From NCBI GenBank assembly GCA_945896765.1, contig CAMDEL010000120.1:1-5400 (forward strand): a stretch of 5,400 nucleotides of DNA, written 5' to 3'. Made by a program: the position numbers and the translations under genes. Origin of the DNA: Singulisphaera sp. GP187. GTDB taxonomy: Bacteria > Planctomycetota > Phycisphaerae > Phycisphaerales > SM1A02. Shown here piece after piece: positions 1 to 5,400 of this stretch; the stretch's first letter is position 1; each line of letters starts with the position of its first letter. The notes below the pieces were generated by a model, which saw only the letters and a list, made by a program, of their open reading frames with translations, had not been told where the DNA came from and ran no database searches.

Positions 1-900
1 TTGATTGACGATCTCTATTCAGAGCGCCAGTTGCCGATTGCTCGAATCGAAGCGGTGCCGGGAGCGATTCCACAGCGCAACGAAGATGGCGACGAGGAAA
101 AAGTCACGCTCCTTCCCAACCATTTTATTTCTCTGGTGGATGAGAACGACCCTTCGCACACGGGCCTTGCACGACGACTCGCGGATACTGCACACATTAT
201 TCCCATCACTGGTCCGCGCAAGCCGATCTATGGCGTGATCGCACGCAATGTCCAGCAAACGATGGCGCTTGATTTGTTGCTCGATGACGAAATCAAACTC
301 GTCACGCTGATTGGTCCCGCGGGGACGGGCAAGACGTTGCTTGCGATCGCTGCCGGAATGCACAAGGTTTTCAAAGAAGAGCGCTTTGATAAGTTGCTCG
401 TCGCGCGTCCCATCATGCCGCTTGGTCGTGATATTGGATATTTGCCAGGCGATAAAGATGAAAAGTTGGCGATGTGGATGCAGCCAATCTTCGACAATGT
501 CGCATATCTCCTGTCGACACGCGGAGGTCACGGTGGGTCCGAGCCCGATAGCAAAACCACCGAGCAGCGCATCGATCAATTGATTGCTTCGCGCAAATTA
601 GTTTTGGAGCCGATCACCTATATCCGAGGCCGAAGCATTCCGCACCAATTCATCATTGTGGATGAAGCGCAGAATCTTTCGCCACACGAAGTCAAGACAA
701 TTGTTTCGCGCGTTGGTGATGGGACGAAGATCGTGCTCTGCGGAGATGTTGGGCAGATTGATAACCCCTATCTCGATGCAGCAAGCAACGGTCTTTCGCA
801 TTTGATCGAGCGCATGAAGGGACACCGACTTGCGGGTCACGTCACGCTGTCGAAGACGGAGCGAAGCGAACTTGCGAGCCTTGCTGCAGAGATGCTCTAG
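1..900 (+). CDS. PhoH-like ATPase (PhoH2/YlaK type), C-terminal part, 5' end outside window
   Basis: The frame is open from base 1 to a TAG at 898-900, giving 299 residues. Seen: a Walker A motif GPAGTGKT (residues 105-112), a PhoH-type segment with ARPIMPLGRDIGYLPGDKDEK (starting at 135), a Walker B FIIVDEAQN (217-225), a CGDVGQIDNPYLD block (247-259) and KTERSELA (285-292). These are the hallmarks of the PhoH P-loop ATPase domain, cytoplasmic and related to superfamily 1 helicases. Residues 1-75 look like the linker that in YlaK/PhoH2 proteins follows an N-terminal PIN ribonuclease domain; full-length proteins of that type are about 440 residues, so roughly 150 residues should lie upstream. 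The TTG at base 1 is therefore probably not the true start. The family is thought to unwind and cleave RNA when a PIN domain is present; that domain cannot be seen here. The family call is firm, the PIN fusion is inferred. The 3' end overlaps the convergent FUSC gene. Confidence 0.93.
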   Translation: MIDDLYSERQLPIARIEAVPGAIPQRNEDGDEEKVTLLPNHFISLVDENDPSHTGLARRLADTAHIIPITGPRKPIYGVIARNVQQTMALDLLLDDEIKLVTLIGPAGTGKTLLAIAAGMHKVFKEERFDKLLVARPIMPLGRDIGYLPGDKDEKLAMWMQPIFDNVAYLLSTRGGHGGSEPDSKTTEQRIDQLIASRKLVLEPITYIRGRSIPHQFIIVDEAQNLSPHEVKTIVSRVGDGTKIVLCGDVGQIDNPYLDAASNGLSHLIERMKGHRLAGHVTLSKTERSELASLAAEML

Positions 901-3205
901 CGTTGTTCTTCTCATTGATTCCGTCGAGTACCTCCGAAAGGTTGCGCAATCTCAGCGCTGCAACTCGGTACATCCCAATTTGTCCAATGATGAATTGCAC
1001 CGGCTCTGCGCTCAATAAGCGAATGTTTGGTCGGAGTCGAATTTCTGGAATCAAATCCTCAAGTTGTTGCGCTTGTGTTTCGAGTTGCTTGGTGGCATCC
1101 GAAAAACTTTTGTAGTTTTGAGTCGCCATGGTCGCGCTGCCGATATCGCATACTTTTTGGATGGATTGCGCACAGGCATGAAGTTCATCCAATTCGCCGC
1201 TGATAATTTTCGGTCGAATCCCGGCGGAGATGCGATTGAGCGCAAGCGCATTTGCGCTGTAAAGAATCAAAGTCAAGTTTTCCGTGATCTGCAGGACTTC
1301 TTCTCGATTGATTGATGGCTCGGATGCGTGGATTTCTGGATGAAGATTCTCACAAAGTTCTCGACTGCGCAAGATGAGCGAGATGATTTTGTATCGCATC
1401 GCGGCGATTTCATTGAAAGTTCCTGGACTTGAATCGAAACCAGTGATTGCCAAAGATCCAATTCGATCAAGTGAGCGCGCGAAGAGACGCATCACTTCAC
1501 TGCGTGCATAATCGGGAGAAAAATAGTTGAAGATCACGAGTGTCACGAACGTGCCGAGTCCGACGCCAAGTATTCGCCCAGAGGGAGGAGATAAATCAAT
1601 GGATGGTTGAAATGTGGTGCCGATCGCAATTGCCAAACAGAAGACAGCTTGAACTCCCATATATGAGATTTTTGGTCCGCCAGTCAAGATCCAAATGAGC
1701 GGCGCACCGCAGCCAATCCAAATGAGCAGCAGTCCAGGAATACTGTCGACAGTTGGGATCAGAAAGAGAATTGCGAAGATCGAGACAATCGCTCCAAGTA
1801 TGGTTCCCCAGAGACGAAGCGATGCTCGCGAGCGTGTCGCATCGCTCGACCCTCCAGTTGCGCCAACAACCATGAGTGGGGTGACCATCATCGTGCTGAG
1901 GCTGCTAAATTTTGTGGCGCTTACAAAAATATATCCAATCACACATGCGCAGGCCAGTTTTACGGCGAACCAGAAACTGCGTGATGCGTCATCGCTGAGG
2001 CCCGGCGAGAGCAGTGGTGTGGTGATCGATCGCAGGACATCGACCTGTATGTGGGTCGCCCCAGTTTGAGTGTGTTCAATGGAATAGGTCGTGGAAAGTG
2101 CGCGAGTCATCGCAATGGTCGCCATCAACGCTTGGTTTCCTTTTGGAGAGCGACCAACGCCTTCACGAATTCCAATTCGCAGAATCTCGGCTTCGTGCAG
2201 TATGTCGAAGGCATGGATTGAATCGAGGAGTGGCTGAAAATTGATGGGATGCAATGTGAGCGAGACGCCAAGATCTTGAGTGCTTTCACCCCACGCTTTC
2301 AATTGTTGCAGAATTGTCTCGATTCGATCGAAGAGAACAAGTGAGGCAGCCATCAAAGCTGGATCTGCACCTTGTTGATTGGAATCTTTGACCAACGTAA
2401 TCGCGTTACTGGTAATCGTGGAGATTGCATTGACAAGAGTGATTCGATCGGTCAGCGATCCAACAAGGAGACCCATGGCCCGATTTCCATAAGCAGCGCT
2501 TCCAATCAGGACGAGCATTTTCTTTTCGATCATTGGATCGACACGTTTCGGGGGCAGCGTTTCGATCGGAGTGCCGAGTTGATCCTCTTCAATCTCGTGC
2601 AGATTGCGTTTGACCCATTGGACACGTTCGATTTCGTGATGAGTGGTCTGGATATACAGGATGCGAAAACTCTTTATTGGTCGCGGGGGATAAACCAACA
2701 AGAGAGCAGTCCAAGACGCGAACACTCCAAGCGCAACAACCCAAAATCGCTCGAAACTGATTCCGGCGATTTCGCCGAATGACGCGTCTGTTTGCATTGA
2801 AACCACAAGTATCGAAAGAGCAAAAACCCAACCAACATATGGTTGTTCGCTCCGTGCGATGACGAGACCCGCAACAATCAGCAGCGCAAAAAGGGATGCA
2901 ATAAAAAACCAGTTTTGTTGAAAGAAGACGGAGATGATGATGTACCCAACAGCAACTCCAGCAAACGTTCCGATCATTCGCTGAATCATCTTGCGCACTG
3001 AGGAATCGACATTCGGTGCGCAGACGATCATGATCGTGATCACAGCCCAGTATCCCTGTGAGAGGTGAAAGAATTGGGTCACGGTCATTGCAATGACCGT
3101 TGCTGCCAGAACACGAATCGTCGAATGCCAGCGTTCAGTTGAAGGCGAAAATTCTCGTTTTAGAAAATTTATGAACGCCGTTTCATACAAGATCAACCAG
3201 TTCAT
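842..3205 (-). CDS. FUSC-family inner-membrane transporter (fusaric acid resistance / aromatic acid exporter-like)
   Basis: The protein has 787 residues from the ATG at 3205 and ends in TGA at 842-844. The architecture is the duplicated FUSC plan. A first membrane block of about six hydrophobic helices spans residues 30-172, then a soluble helical region runs to about 410. A second block of about six helices spans 411-561, and a soluble C-terminal helical domain follows. The two halves share a motif of form RxxGTxxG (RMIGTFAG at 76-83 and RLWGTILG at 464-471), and GRILGVGLG (543-551) opens the last helix, as is typical of FUSC/MdtO/YccS/AaeB proteins. Known members export fusaric acid or p-hydroxybenzoate, often with periplasmic adaptors; none is encoded here, so the substrate is unknown. 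An upstream GTG at 3283 would add 26 polar residues inside pabB, but the 3205 start is preferred because its ATGA overlaps the pabB stop. No Shine-Dalgarno-like sequence precedes it. The last 18 codons lie antisense to the phoH 3' end and are probably a non-conserved tail. Confidence 0.88.
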   Translation of the reverse strand: MNWLILYETAFINFLKREFSPSTERWHSTIRVLAATVIAMTVTQFFHLSQGYWAVITIMIVCAPNVDSSVRKMIQRMIGTFAGVAVGYIIISVFFQQNWFFIASLFALLIVAGLVIARSEQPYVGWVFALSILVVSMQTDASFGEIAGISFERFWVVALGVFASWTALLLVYPPRPIKSFRILYIQTTHHEIERVQWVKRNLHEIEEDQLGTPIETLPPKRVDPMIEKKMLVLIGSAAYGNRAMGLLVGSLTDRITLVNAISTITSNAITLVKDSNQQGADPALMAASLVLFDRIETILQQLKAWGESTQDLGVSLTLHPINFQPLLDSIHAFDILHEAEILRIGIREGVGRSPKGNQALMATIAMTRALSTTYSIEHTQTGATHIQVDVLRSITTPLLSPGLSDDASRSFWFAVKLACACVIGYIFVSATKFSSLSTMMVTPLMVVGATGGSSDATRSRASLRLWGTILGAIVSIFAILFLIPTVDSIPGLLLIWIGCGAPLIWILTGGPKISYMGVQAVFCLAIAIGTTFQPSIDLSPPSGRILGVGLGTFVTLVIFNYFSPDYARSEVMRLFARSLDRIGSLAITGFDSSPGTFNEIAAMRYKIISLILRSRELCENLHPEIHASEPSINREEVLQITENLTLILYSANALALNRISAGIRPKIISGELDELHACAQSIQKVCDIGSATMATQNYKSFSDATKQLETQAQQLEDLIPEIRLRPNIRLLSAEPVQFIIGQIGMYRVAALRLRNLSEVLDGINEKNNARASLQQGSQVRFAPSSTA
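3202..3205 (-). other. ATGA stop-start overlap joining pabB to the FUSC gene
   Basis: Read on the minus strand, the four bases are ATGA: ATG starts the FUSC gene and TGA ends pabB. The minus-strand bases just upstream contain no purine-rich ribosome binding site, so FUSC translation most likely depends on ribosomes terminating on pabB (translational coupling). This overlap is also the main reason for choosing the FUSC start. Confidence 0.8.
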
Positions 3206-4605
3206 CCGTGTGCGGCAATCGTCTGAGGTTCGTGTTCGTGAGTCGCCAAAGCCAATCGAAGTATTTGAGTTTTCGTCATGCACTCTTGCGCTTCGGAGAC
3301 AGGATCACTGTCTGCAACAATCCCGCATCCTGCGTGATATTCGATCGTCCACTGGTCTGAAGTCAGAGATCGGGTCAGTTGCGCTGTTCGAATCGCAACA
3401 CTGAAGAGTGCTGATCCGCAACTGCTCGCAAGTCCGATCGCTCCGCAGTATGGACCTCGTGCAGTGGATTCCAGTTCATCGATGATCTGCATCGCACGGA
3501 TCTTGGGAGCACCCGTGACAGATCCTGGTGGAAAACAAGCTGAGAAAAGATCGGCAATATCAAGTGGCAAGGAAAGTTTCCCAGAGATTTCAGAGACGGC
3601 TTGCAGCACCGTTGGGTGATGTTCGAGCATTCGCGCTTCATCAACATGGATTGATCCGATGTCGCAGACTCGCCCAAGATCATTGCGCATGAGATCGACA
3701 ATCATGTGAAGTTCAGCAGCATCCTTTGCGTTTGCCATCAATTCTGCAGCATCGTTTGGACTTGCGCGAGTTCCCTTCATCGGTCGAGTTGTGACTCGTC
3801 GGCTTTCGCCATCAAGTGAGAGGAAAAGTTCTGGGCTGAACGAAAGAAGCGCTCGATCATCGTCAAGTTCGAGGTATGCGCCGTACCGCGGCGAGGTTCT
3901 TTCGAGTGCGTCAAGTGCGAATGCCCGAACACTGCCAGCAATTCGCGCACGAAATGGTTGCGTCATGTTCGCCTGGAAAATATCTCCGGCTCGAACATAT
4001 TCAACCGTCTTCGCAACCATTTCTTGAAAATTGCAGGCGTTGGATTGCGGCTTGACCTGTCCACCATCCATTGCAATCCAAGATTCATCTTTGGATTGAT
4101 CTTCCAAGTCACGCTTTACCATCGCGCAAACATTTGGCGCGCTTGCATCGCCGACATCAAACCATCGACCAAGTATGTGAGAATAGACAAGGGCGCGTGG
4201 CACTCTGCACAGCATCGCATCTGGCCACGCGGCATCAGAAGCGTGTCGATCGTGCGCGCCACCGATCACTTGCGCAAGTGGTTCGAAAAGTGGAGCGCAG
4301 TCATAACCAACAAAGCCGATCCATCCGCCAACAAATGGAAGACGCAGGCTTTTCGAACCGACGAACTCTGCAGCGCGTGGTGGTGCAAATGTTCGCATCT
4401 GATCAAGAAGTTCGGCAGCGCAACTTGTTCGCGCAGTCAACGATTTGACTTCAAGGCGCGGCGCAAGAATGGTCCACTGATCGAAGGTTGGAGAGTTGCC
4501 GCCAGAAACCAGAGCAAGCAGCGGAATGTCGCAATGCCACGCTGCCATCACCTGTTGTGGAGTGAGCGTCCAATCAAGTTCTCGAACCAATCCACTTTGG
4601 GACAT
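3202..4605 (-). CDS. pabB: Aminodeoxychorismate synthase component I (PabB)
   Basis: The protein has 467 residues (E. coli PabB has 453), with ATG at 4603-4605 and TGA at 3202-3204. It is a cytoplasmic chorismate-binding enzyme that makes 4-amino-4-deoxychorismate from chorismate and ammonia supplied by a PabA glutaminase, en route to p-aminobenzoate and folate. Seen: GGWIGFVGYD (93-102) of the N-terminal domain, then the chorismate-binding core: AGDIFQANMTQPF (206-218), SFSPELFLS (255-263), TRPMKGTR (273-280), MIVDLMRNDLGRVCDIGS (301-318), FPPGSVTGAPKIRAMQIIDELE (starting at 358), YCGAIG (386-391) and GCGIVADSDP (426-435). Lys277 in PMKGT matches the catalytic lysine of PabB; anthranilate synthase TrpE has Ala there, which favours PabB over TrpE. 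Position 335 is Gln where many family members have His; other PabB-like proteins appear to share this. No PabA or PabC domain is fused or adjacent. The gene leads an apparent operon with the FUSC gene. Confidence 0.9.
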   Translation of the reverse strand: MSQSGLVRELDWTLTPQQVMAAWHCDIPLLALVSGGNSPTFDQWTILAPRLEVKSLTARTSCAAELLDQMRTFAPPRAAEFVGSKSLRLPFVGGWIGFVGYDCAPLFEPLAQVIGGAHDRHASDAAWPDAMLCRVPRALVYSHILGRWFDVGDASAPNVCAMVKRDLEDQSKDESWIAMDGGQVKPQSNACNFQEMVAKTVEYVRAGDIFQANMTQPFRARIAGSVRAFALDALERTSPRYGAYLELDDDRALLSFSPELFLSLDGESRRVTTRPMKGTRASPNDAAELMANAKDAAELHMIVDLMRNDLGRVCDIGSIHVDEARMLEHHPTVLQAVSEISGKLSLPLDIADLFSACFPPGSVTGAPKIRAMQIIDELESTARGPYCGAIGLASSCGSALFSVAIRTAQLTRSLTSDQWTIEYHAGCGIVADSDPVSEAQECMTKTQILRLALATHEHEPQTIAAHG

Positions 4606-4611
4606 CTGAAC

Positions 4612-4637
4612 ATTCTAGTCGTTCGATCCACTATCAA
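4612..4637 (-). promoter_or_regulatory. Candidate pabB promoter, possibly giving a leaderless transcript
   Basis: On the minus strand, TTGATA (4637-4632) matches the sigma-70 -35 consensus at 5 of 6 bases, and TAGAAT (4617-4612) matches the -10 consensus at 5 of 6. The spacer is only 14 bp, which is shorter than usual and weakens the call. If TAGAAT is a real -10, transcription would begin at about base 4605, the A of the pabB ATG. That fits the absence of a Shine-Dalgarno sequence before pabB. Confidence 0.3.
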
Positions 4638-4674
4638 AAACCGTTCAGTCGAGTACGATGAGATTCTTTCAACT

Positions 4675-4678
4675 GGAG
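4675..4678 (+). promoter_or_regulatory. Ribosome binding site of ppdK (decides the start)
   Basis: GGAG lies six bases before the ATG at 4685, which is ideal Shine-Dalgarno spacing. The two other in-frame candidates, ATG at 4658 (nine residues longer) and ATG at 4808 (41 residues shorter, matching the usual PPDK N-terminus), lack a well-placed site. It therefore supports translation of the basic N-terminal tail. Confidence 0.65.
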
Positions 4679-4684
4679 ACCTCA

Positions 4685-5400
4685 ATGCCAAGCGCAACTG
4701 CCAAACGACCTTCCTCTTCACGCAATAAATCAAAGTCTAAAGTGACGAAGGCAGCGGGCAAACGCAATGCGCCGGCGAAGTCGCGGGCCAAGGGCAAGCG
4801 AACCAAGATGGTGTATTTCTTTGGACAGACCTTGACCGAAGGAAAGGCCGAACAGAAATTGCTTCTTGGTGGAAAGGGCGCAAATCTTGCCGACATGACG
4901 TCGATTGGTTTGCCTGTTCCTCCAGGATTCACGATCACCACCGAAACGTGCGCGATGTACAGCGAAGGTCGCAATCGAATTCCTGTGGGAATGATGGACG
5001 AGGTCAGCAAGAACATTCGCATGCTCGAAAGAGAACTTGGTAAGAAGTTTGGTAGCGCGCGCAATCCACTTTTGGTCTCAGTGCGATCGGGCGCCGCGGT
5101 TTCCATGCCAGGCATGATGGACACGATCTTGAATCTTGGTCTGACCGATGAAGTTGTCGCAGGAATGGCAGCGGCAACAGGCAATCCGCGATTTGCATAT
5201 GACGCATATCGCAGATTGATCAATATGTTCGGTGATGTTGTGATGGGAGTGGATCATCACCGCTTCGAGCACGTCTTCAATGAAATCAAAGCGAAGTACG
5301 GCACCACAGAAGACACCGCTGTTCCAGTCGAAGGATTGAAAGAACTTTGCGCGGCATACCAAGCTGTCTATAGAGAGCATGTTGGCAAGCCGTTCCCACA
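4685..5400 (+). CDS. ppdK: Pyruvate, phosphate dikinase, N-terminal part, 3' end outside window
   Basis: The frame is open from ATG 4685 to the window edge: 238 codons of an enzyme that is normally about 870-900 residues. PPDK reversibly converts pyruvate, ATP and phosphate to phosphoenolpyruvate, AMP and pyrophosphate in the cytoplasm. Only the start of the N-terminal nucleotide-binding (ATP-grasp-like) domain is visible: MVYFFG (42-47), LLGGKGANLADM (60-71), GLPVPPGFTITTETC (75-89), SVRSGAAVSMPGMMDTILNLGL (starting at 132), and AYRRLINMFGDVVMGV (174-189). Lys64 and Arg134 align with the ATP-site Lys22 and Arg92 of the Clostridium symbiosum enzyme, both offset by 42, so the first 41 residues are an addition. 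That tail has 15 Lys/Arg, no Asp/Glu, and is otherwise mostly Ala, Ser, Pro and Thr. The start at 4685 is chosen because GGAG precedes it; ATG 4808 remains possible. The SMPGMMDT motif separates PPDK from phosphoenolpyruvate synthase. Confidence 0.93.
   Translation, partial: MPSATAKRPSSSRNKSKSKVTKAAGKRNAPAKSRAKGKRTKMVYFFGQTLTEGKAEQKLLLGGKGANLADMTSIGLPVPPGFTITTETCAMYSEGRNRIPVGMMDEVSKNIRMLERELGKKFGSARNPLLVSVRSGAAVSMPGMMDTILNLGLTDEVVAGMAAATGNPRFAYDAYRRLINMFGDVVMGVDHHRFEHVFNEIKAKYGTTEDTAVPVEGLKELCAAYQAVYREHVGKPFP

Larger units (their letters stand above)
4606..4684. promoter_or_regulatory. Divergent intergenic region between pabB and ppdK
   Basis: These 79 bases are the only true intergenic gap in the window, and they separate two genes read outward, so both promoters should sit here or within the flanking coding ends. 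On the plus strand, TACGAT at 4654-4659 is a weak -10 candidate for ppdK without a convincing -35. On the minus strand there is a better hexamer pair, described separately. I see no strong inverted repeat, riboswitch-like structure or recognisable operator. Confidence 0.55.

Noticed and set aside
575..584. Perfect 10-base palindrome ATCAATTGAT inside phoH.
   Set aside because: It encodes ordinary residues (Asp-Gln-Leu-Ile region), is not repeated in the gap regions, and a single 10-base palindrome is expected by chance.
941..964. Small inverted repeat (GTTGC ... GCAAC) shortly after the phoH stop, considered as a terminator.
   Set aside because: Only five perfect base pairs with a long loop and no following T tract, and it lies within FUSC codons; likely chance.
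2372..2782. A 136-codon plus-strand open frame opposite the FUSC gene (and a similar 124-codon one at 1695-2069).
   Set aside because: Both lie wholly inside the well-supported FUSC coding sequence, have no recognisable domain and no convincing ribosome binding site.
3206..3283. Longer FUSC start at GTG 3283, adding 26 residues.
   Set aside because: The added residues are polar and unlike a FUSC N-terminus, there is no good ribosome binding site, and the ATG at 3205 makes a classic ATGA overlap with pabB.
3598..3603. Gln335 of PabB at the position where many chorismate-binding enzymes have His, considered as a sign of altered activity.
   Set aside because: As I recall, other PabB-type proteins also carry Gln here, and the remaining motifs including the catalytic Lys277 are intact, so it is not good evidence of a changed function.
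4608..4624. GAAC-N9-GTTC inverted repeat before pabB, considered as a LexA-type or other operator.
   Set aside because: Only four-base arms that do not extend, and the nine-base spacing does not match the GAAC-N4-GTTC SOS box form.
3958..4728. A 256-codon plus-strand open frame lying opposite pabB and crossing the intergenic gap into the start of ppdK.
   Set aside because: Its product has no recognisable domain and is a basic, low-order sequence typical of an antisense shadow. The minus strand here encodes unmistakable PabB motifs, and the frame ends inside ppdK in a different phase.
4669..5223. A 184-codon minus-strand open frame opposite ppdK.
   Set aside because: The plus strand carries diagnostic PPDK motifs throughout; the reverse frame shows no recognisable family.

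Overview
The window is a compact bacterial chromosomal segment of four protein genes with almost no intergenic space. Reading left to right they are: the 3' part of a PhoH-like ATPase gene (+), a FUSC-family membrane transporter gene (-), an aminodeoxychorismate synthase component I gene, pabB (-), and the 5' part of a pyruvate, phosphate dikinase gene, ppdK (+). I see no tRNA, rRNA, CRISPR array, insertion sequence, phage gene or long repeat. Base composition looks roughly balanced (not counted) and similar across all four genes, so nothing suggests recent transfer. The gene set does not fix the taxon. A Gram-negative environmental bacterium is likely; a planctomycete-like lineage is a guess from the general look of the PhoH and PPDK proteins, and should be held loosely.

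Layout: 1-900 (+) codes for the ATPase part of a PhoH/YlaK-type protein whose N-terminus lies outside the window. It converges on the FUSC gene (842-3205, -), and the two coding 3' ends overlap by 59 bp. The FUSC start codon overlaps the stop codon of pabB (3202-4605, -) in an ATGA arrangement, so pabB and the FUSC gene almost certainly form a translationally coupled two-gene operon. A 79-bp gap (4606-4684) separates the divergent starts of pabB and ppdK and must hold whatever promoters drive both. ppdK (4685 to beyond 5400) carries an unusual lysine/arginine-rich N-terminal extension ahead of the normal PPDK fold.

How the genes relate: PabB converts chorismate with ammonia to aminodeoxychorismate, a step toward p-aminobenzoate and folate. 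The FUSC protein belongs to a family that includes exporters of aromatic carboxylic acids, so its tight coupling to pabB could reflect export of an aromatic acid, but that is inference. PPDK (pyruvate/phosphoenolpyruvate interconversion) and PhoH (RNA-related ATPase family) have no evident link to them. I did not find a clearly new biological system here. The items most worth a second look are the PPDK N-terminal tail, the pabB-FUSC coupling, the antisense 3' overlap and a possible leaderless pabB transcript.
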